Source: an uncultured Lachnospiraceae bacterium
Lineage (GTDB): Bacteria > Bacillota > Clostridia > Lachnospirales > Lachnospiraceae
DNA length: 35,933 nt
Direction: 5' to 3'
NCBI GenBank assembly: GCA_910585715.1
Contig: CAJUEX010000031.1
Coordinates: forward strand, 1 to 35,933
Numbering within the stretch: position 1 is the stretch's first letter; each line of letters opens with the position of its first letter. A model generated the notes under the pieces. The model ran no database searches and was not told where the DNA came from. It saw only the letters and a program-made list of their open reading frames with translations. Positions 32,133 through 35,933 of the stretch are shown here, in pieces. The translations under genes and the position numbers were made by a program.

Positions 32133-32161
32133 ATTATACCATTTTCTTTCGAAAATGGAAA
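32133..32161 (-). promoter_or_regulatory. Exporter promoter with perfect dyad in the spacer
   Basis: On the minus strand a weak -35 TTTCCA (32161-32156), 17 bases, extended -10 TGGTATAAT (hexamer 32138-32133). The 20-bp perfect dyad CCATTTTC-N4-GAAAATGG (32139-32158) fills the spacer and reaches into the -35 box, a typical place for a repressor or MerR-type site. It could also serve as a hairpin after the beta-lactamase gene, though no T-run follows. Confidence 0.6.
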
Positions 32162-32174
32162 TATTAAAAGGTTT

Positions 32175-32198
32175 CTACTGTACATTCTACTGTACATT
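32175..32198. repeat. 12-bp tandem duplication at the beta-lactamase stop
   Basis: CTACTGTACATT occurs twice without a gap. The right copy holds the stop codon of the beta-lactamase gene, the left copy lies just behind it. Confidence 0.9.
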
Positions 32199-33164
32199 CT
32201 GCGCATTTACAGCAACAATCTCCAAAGCAATCTCCTTCGCCCTTGCACTGGACACGTTTTTTCCATCTGTTTCTCCCAGATATACGCAAAAATAAACATT
32301 TCCATTGGCAGTATCCGCAAACCCCGTAAACCATGCATCCACTACAACTCCGTTTGCTTTCCCCATTCCGGTTTTTCCATACACCGGCATATTTGTTTCC
32401 TGCTGCTCCAATACCCTCATGGCTTCTTTCAATTGATTTAGTGTCTCTTCCTTATATCCGGAATTGCTGCCAAAAATCCGTTCCATTACCTCAACTTGCT
32501 CTTTCGGGGAAATCTTTAAGGAGGATTCAATCCAAAATCCCGTTAAAGCCCGGTTATTATTGTTTGTATTTAACCTTCCTTCCCAATCGGATATATCACA
32601 ATTACCATACTGAAGCCTGTCCAGTTCTGCCTGCATCCTCTCTTTCCCTATTTCATCAACCACTTCTCTGAAATACCAGACACAGGAAGCCCGAAAGGCT
32701 TCCGGAAAATCAATATCTCTATTCCATTCCTCATTCCAGAACGTCTCACCGTTCCATATGTGCACAGAATTATCAGGTACGATAACTCCATGCTCCAATG
32801 CTGATAAGGAAGATACAATTTTAAATGTGGAACAGGGAGAGCGGCGGGTATCTGCCAGCATCTGGTTATAAATCATATATTCATTTTCAGCAGGATTATA
32901 TAAAACAGCAGCGCCGTTTATCCCTCCAAAATATTCTGACCAGTCCTTTTGCGATATGACCGGAGGCAAAATAATTTTACTGATTTCTTCCATACATAAT
33001 TCTGTTTTTTCAAGCAACTCTTCTTCCATCCTCAGATTGCTCCCAATATTACCTGCATAAAATGCCTCTGCTGCCAAACCGTTATTTTCATTAGAGCAGC
33101 CTTGTAAAGTTAAAATAAAAAATGTTGCTGCAAGAAAACCTATTTTACATTTCATATTTTCCAA
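32187..33164 (-). CDS. Class D beta-lactamase-like lipoprotein
   Basis: The 325-residue protein has a lipoprotein signal peptide with lipobox LQGC (lipid C23). The penicillin-binding fold shows the class D set: nucleophile S112 and K115 in STFK, S160-C161-V162 (SxV), Y186-G187-N188 (YGN), K264-T265-G266 (KTG) and W278. It should therefore be an active serine beta-lactamase anchored to the outer face of the membrane, or a beta-lactam sensor of the same fold. Without a BlaR1-like membrane protease part the enzyme is more likely. Start: the frame opens with TTG at 33164, 5 bases behind AGGAG; an ATG at 33155 is an alternative with poorer spacing. Confidence 0.85.
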   Translation of the reverse strand: MENMKCKIGFLAATFFILTLQGCSNENNGLAAEAFYAGNIGSNLRMEEELLEKTELCMEEISKIILPPVISQKDWSEYFGGINGAAVLYNPAENEYMIYNQMLADTRRSPCSTFKIVSSLSALEHGVIVPDNSVHIWNGETFWNEEWNRDIDFPEAFRASCVWYFREVVDEIGKERMQAELDRLQYGNCDISDWEGRLNTNNNNRALTGFWIESSLKISPKEQVEVMERIFGSNSGYKEETLNQLKEAMRVLEQQETNMPVYGKTGMGKANGVVVDAWFTGFADTANGNVYFCVYLGETDGKNVSSARAKEIALEIVAVNAQNVQ

Positions 33165-33261
33165 ACTATCTCCTGTCCTGCTTTTTTATCATATCAGTTC
33201 AGAAAACAATTTTCCTCACTGACTCCGAAGCGAACTTCAGACAAAACATATATTCCGCTCA

Positions 33262-34515
33262 TCAAAAGCTGATTTTCTCCGGAAATGCCGTCTTTCTCAT
33301 AATCCCCCACATTTTATCAATATAGGAAAGGGTATAATACTGTTCGTAATAATGGTAATAATAAGCGCCTTTCGGGGTCATTTGATAAATTCCATTTTTT
33401 TCAGTCAAAAATCCCGCTTTCTTTGCCAGAAAAAGTTCCAGCCCATACTTTTTCTTCAGGGAAACTCCGAAAAATTTCCGAAAAGTTACCGCAGACACTC
33501 TGGTAGTGTATGCAGTCCAGAAAAGATAATATACCATGCGCTGTCTTTTTGAAAAGCGCAGTGTCAGCGACGTAGGAAGCCTGCCGTCTTCGAGCCGCTT
33601 ATAATATTGTTCCGGGGAAAAGGTATTGATTTTGAACTGGTCTTTTAACAGAGTGGTTGCAGAACATCCAAAACCAAGAAAATTATCTCTTGTCATGGAG
33701 GAATACTTTGCTTTTTTATCTTTTGAAAAGGTCCAGATGGAATCTCTGTGATACCCTTTTTTATCACAATATGCCGTAATCCGGTCAAGAAGCCTGCGCT
33801 TTTGATTTTTGTCCATGGCCGGAATTCTGCTGTCTGTAAATGTAAAATCGATAAACGGATAAATGGCAATGTGGTTGGCGCCATTTGCAAAGGCGGTTTC
33901 TATATCCCGCCGCAAATCCCGGAACTGCTGCCCGGGCAGGGCAAAAATGAAATCCATGGAAACAGTCTGGAAGCTTACCTGCTGTAACGCTTTAAACATC
34001 CCGGCATAATCCGTCTTCCCTCTTCCAAGAACCCTTAAGAATTTATCCTGAAAGGATTGTATGCCTATACTGATTTTGGTAATTCCAAGCTCCTTCAGCT
34101 TTAAAAGCACTTCCGGCACAACATCCGCAGGATGAAGCTCCAGCCCGATGCCATCTGTGATAATAAAATGGCAGTTTATTGCCTGAATGATTTCACCAAG
34201 CCTTTCTATGGCAAGGGCAGGAGTCCCCCCTCCGAAATACAGACTGGATACATACTTTTTTCCTTTATTCATCCTTCCAACCATATGAATTTCTTTTATA
34301 AGGCTGTCCACATAACGGTCTAAGGCTTCCTTTTCATAAAGCGCCTTGCAATATGGACAAAAAGAACAGATGCTTCTGCAAAAAGGGATGTGAATATAGA
34401 GCCCTAAATTTTCCACATTCTGAAAAAACAATTGCTTATCGTACTCGTTTGTAAATAAAAAGGGCTTCCATGTACGGGTCAGCCACATTCTTGTGGCGGT
34501 GGTTAAAATACTCAT
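33262..34515 (-). CDS. Radical SAM protein, HemN/HemW-like
   Basis: The 417-residue protein has the cluster motif C46-x3-C50-x2-C53 plus C56, close to the HemN form, the SAM-binding GGGTP at 95-99, and the LGITKISIGIQSFQ segment of coproporphyrinogen oxidase-like enzymes. A C-terminal HemN-like domain follows (about 290-390). No other haem-synthesis gene is near. In anaerobes such homologues often act in haem handling or as radical SAM methyltransferases, so the exact reaction is open. A GAGGAAA box precedes the ATG. The gene lies behind palindrome C, in line with a second radical SAM gene. Confidence 0.85.
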   Translation of the reverse strand: MSILTTATRMWLTRTWKPFLFTNEYDKQLFFQNVENLGLYIHIPFCRSICSFCPYCKALYEKEALDRYVDSLIKEIHMVGRMNKGKKYVSSLYFGGGTPALAIERLGEIIQAINCHFIITDGIGLELHPADVVPEVLLKLKELGITKISIGIQSFQDKFLRVLGRGKTDYAGMFKALQQVSFQTVSMDFIFALPGQQFRDLRRDIETAFANGANHIAIYPFIDFTFTDSRIPAMDKNQKRRLLDRITAYCDKKGYHRDSIWTFSKDKKAKYSSMTRDNFLGFGCSATTLLKDQFKINTFSPEQYYKRLEDGRLPTSLTLRFSKRQRMVYYLFWTAYTTRVSAVTFRKFFGVSLKKKYGLELFLAKKAGFLTEKNGIYQMTPKGAYYYHYYEQYYTLSYIDKMWGIMRKTAFPEKISF

Positions 34516-34610
34516 GCAGATTTCCTCTTTCCATGTACTTTTCTATATTCTGGTACAGCAACAAATAATGAATAACCGACACTCTGGCTTGTCTGATTTT
34601 TCGCTATACC

Positions 34611-34771
34611 AGTGTGCTGACCTATTGATATTTAGCATAATGCCGCAGGATATTTTTTCATTGGCAAGGCGGAGGAAGGCGGCAATGTGAACCCATTGTC
34701 AACTGACGACAACGCAGACCAATGAAAAAATAGACAAGGGATTATGCTAATTATCAATAGGTCAGTACACT
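34611..34771. repeat. Long imperfect palindrome C (about 53-bp arms)
   Basis: Bases 34611-34664 pair with 34719-34771, with a short mismatched stretch near 34643-34650 and one extra base. The 54-base loop has two competing small hairpins (CAATG/CATTG and TTGTC/GACAA) and a GGCGG-AGGAA-GGCGG repeat. The right arm ends inside the stop codon of the radical SAM gene (34770-34772). The loop differs from that of palindromes A and B. Confidence 0.9.
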
Positions 34772-35672
34772 AGATATATTTTAAATAAGTTATCAGCATT
34801 TCAAATATGATTTTCAAATTTCCCTGAAAGAGAAGGGTATATTCCGCAACAAAAAAGTAACCGCATTTCTCACATAAGCCCGGTATGTCAATACACCTTC
34901 CGCAGATGCTCAGCTTTCCCTCCTCCATGACCACGCACTGATAACAGGGTGTCGGAAAGCTATTGTTTATTATATAGGGAAAAGCGCTTCGCAAATTAAA
35001 TACCGGACAGCCCTCATCCATCATTGCGGATATGATACGGCAGCACTTCTGTTTATCCTTTTTTGACAGTGCCAGTTCTGTTGTTTCCGGATACGGTGTA
35101 TGGAAATTAAAGGATACTGCGCGGATATTCTTTTTGTTTCTGGCAGTACGGCACACATGGCTGACTGCTCCCTTGTTGATTTGATTCACTGCCATGTACA
35201 GACAGATATTATCGGATGTGGCATTTTCAATATTTTTCATAATGGTCCTGTATGTATCGCCCCGGATTGCATTATGACGGCTTTCATCTCCATCCAGACT
35301 TAACAGTATCAGGTCGGCCTGGGGCAAATCAATGGGAAATGTACCGTTTGTCACCACATTTACGATGAGAAAGCCCATTTTTTTTGCTTCCGCCACAAGA
35401 TGGCGCAGCGTTTTTTTCCCCTCTTTCCAGAGAAAGGTTTCCCCGCCGCAGAAAAACAGGATTCGGACGCCCATTTTATAAAGCTGGTCCATTTCTCTTT
35501 TTATCTGTGCATAAGGGTACACTCTGGCTTTTAAATTATTTACGGAACAGTGTTTACAGGACAGATTGCATTTATCTGTCAGTATAATGGTTCCCAGTAT
35601 GGGCTTTTTCTGCTTAAATAAAATGGTCCGTATTCCAAATGCCGCAAAATATAAAAAGGAGGCTGCTTTCAT
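34770..35672 (-). CDS. Radical SAM protein with cysteine-rich C-terminus
   Basis: The 300-residue protein has the cluster motif C35-x3-C39-x2-C42 in CNLSCKHC, the SAM-binding GGE at 76-78 and a beta/alpha barrel to about residue 200. Three C-x2-C pairs follow (C243/C246, C257/C260, C267/C270), which may hold an auxiliary iron-sulfur cluster like a SPASM or twitch domain. It should modify a peptide or lipid-like substrate; no small precursor peptide gene was seen nearby. It overlaps the hydrolase gene by ATGA. Palindrome C begins in its stop codon. Confidence 0.85.
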   Translation of the reverse strand: MKAASFLYFAAFGIRTILFKQKKPILGTIILTDKCNLSCKHCSVNNLKARVYPYAQIKREMDQLYKMGVRILFFCGGETFLWKEGKKTLRHLVAEAKKMGFLIVNVVTNGTFPIDLPQADLILLSLDGDESRHNAIRGDTYRTIMKNIENATSDNICLYMAVNQINKGAVSHVCRTARNKKNIRAVSFNFHTPYPETTELALSKKDKQKCCRIISAMMDEGCPVFNLRSAFPYIINNSFPTPCYQCVVMEEGKLSICGRCIDIPGLCEKCGYFFVAEYTLLFQGNLKIIFEMLITYLKYI

Positions 35673-35933
35673 AATTTCCCCCTCTCATTTCCACACAGGG
35701 ATTTCAACGCATCCAAAACAGCTTCCATGCCTTCACTTCCCGGCAAATGCCCTGAATTGCCCACAATCCGGCATTTTAAAAAATCATTCTCTGACTGTTC
35801 TGACAACTCCCTGGCTGCTTTCGTAGACGCCACTATATCCGTATCGCCCTGTATCATAACATAAGGAATTTTAACACTTGTTAATACTTCTGATAAATCC
35901 ATTGCCAGAATTTCTTTCCATAATGCTGTATTT
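35669..35933 (-). CDS. Alpha/beta hydrolase, C-terminal part
   Basis: The frame is open to the window edge, so only about 87 C-terminal residues are visible. They show the end of an alpha/beta hydrolase: the acid strand VMIQGDTDIV with the catalytic aspartate and the histidine loop IVGNSGHLP with the catalytic histidine. The serine nucleophile is outside. Proline iminopeptidase-like or lipase-like enzymes have this pattern. It is translationally coupled to the radical SAM gene, so the two should act in one pathway. Confidence 0.78.
   Translation of the reverse strand, partial: NTALWKEILAMDLSEVLTSVKIPYVMIQGDTDIVASTKAARELSEQSENDFLKCRIVGNSGHLPGSEGMEAVLDALKSLCGNERGKL

Noticed and set aside
33210..33245. 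Terminator behind the HemN-like gene
   Set aside because: A 6-7 bp stem with a TTCG loop is present but no T-run follows on the transcribed strand.

Overview
The window looks like chromosomal DNA of an anaerobic Firmicute, most probably a Lachnospiraceae-type Clostridium relative. Reasons: moderately low GC, strong AGGAGG-type ribosome binding sites, an FMN-riboswitch rib operon, many ABC-2 exporters driven by two-component or LytTR regulators, Rpn-family nucleases, and proteins of clostridial type. This assignment is inference from gene content; no rRNA, tRNA or CRISPR array was seen.

Layout. 1-2.4 kb: leftward operon of a VOC protein, an OmpR-type response regulator and a histidine kinase. 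2.4-4.0 kb: a 220-bp hairpin, a small unknown protein and a zinc-ribbon membrane protein. 4.0-4.7 kb: a scar with a GC-rich patch and a broken MarR gene. 4.7-7.1 kb: a 1.15-kb tandem duplication carrying two Rpn-family nuclease genes, each with a well-placed internal start that could yield a C-terminal antitoxin-like protein. 7.1-11.3 kb: FMN riboswitch and ribD-ribE-ribBA-ribH. 11.4-13.1 kb: ECF sigma factor (apparent AUU start) and membrane anti-sigma-like partner. 13.2-14.9 kb: PAS-GGDEF-EAL c-di-GMP phosphodiesterase. 15.0-17.4 kb: LytTR-DUF3021-ABC cassette, leftward. 17.7-19.4 kb: methyltransferase and a secreted Ig-like protein. 19.5-23.6 kb: ABC exporter and its two-component system, joined by two promoters of identical architecture. 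23.6-26.1 kb: a second long hairpin, an acetyltransferase and a membrane diguanylate cyclase. 26.2-28.9 kb: a second LytTR-DUF3021-type-ABC cassette, rightward. 28.9-32.1 kb: a three-component ABC exporter with a small unknown protein. 32.2-33.2 kb: class D beta-lactamase-like lipoprotein. 33.3-35.9 kb: two radical SAM proteins, a third long hairpin, and a truncated alpha/beta hydrolase at the edge.

Themes. Four separate ABC export systems, three of them next to a dedicated sensor or regulator, together with the beta-lactamase suggest an envelope-stress or antimicrobial-peptide response region (inference). One cyclic-di-GMP synthase and one phosphodiesterase are both present.

The most unusual observation is a set of long (160-220 bp) near-perfect palindromes, each touching or closely following the stop codon of a leftward gene. 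One has a 50-bp inner segment repeated at the window edge at 46/50 identity although the outer arm sequence there is different; two share a second core motif. The second notable item is the duplicated Rpn locus with predicted intragenic antitoxins whose repeat number differs between the copies.
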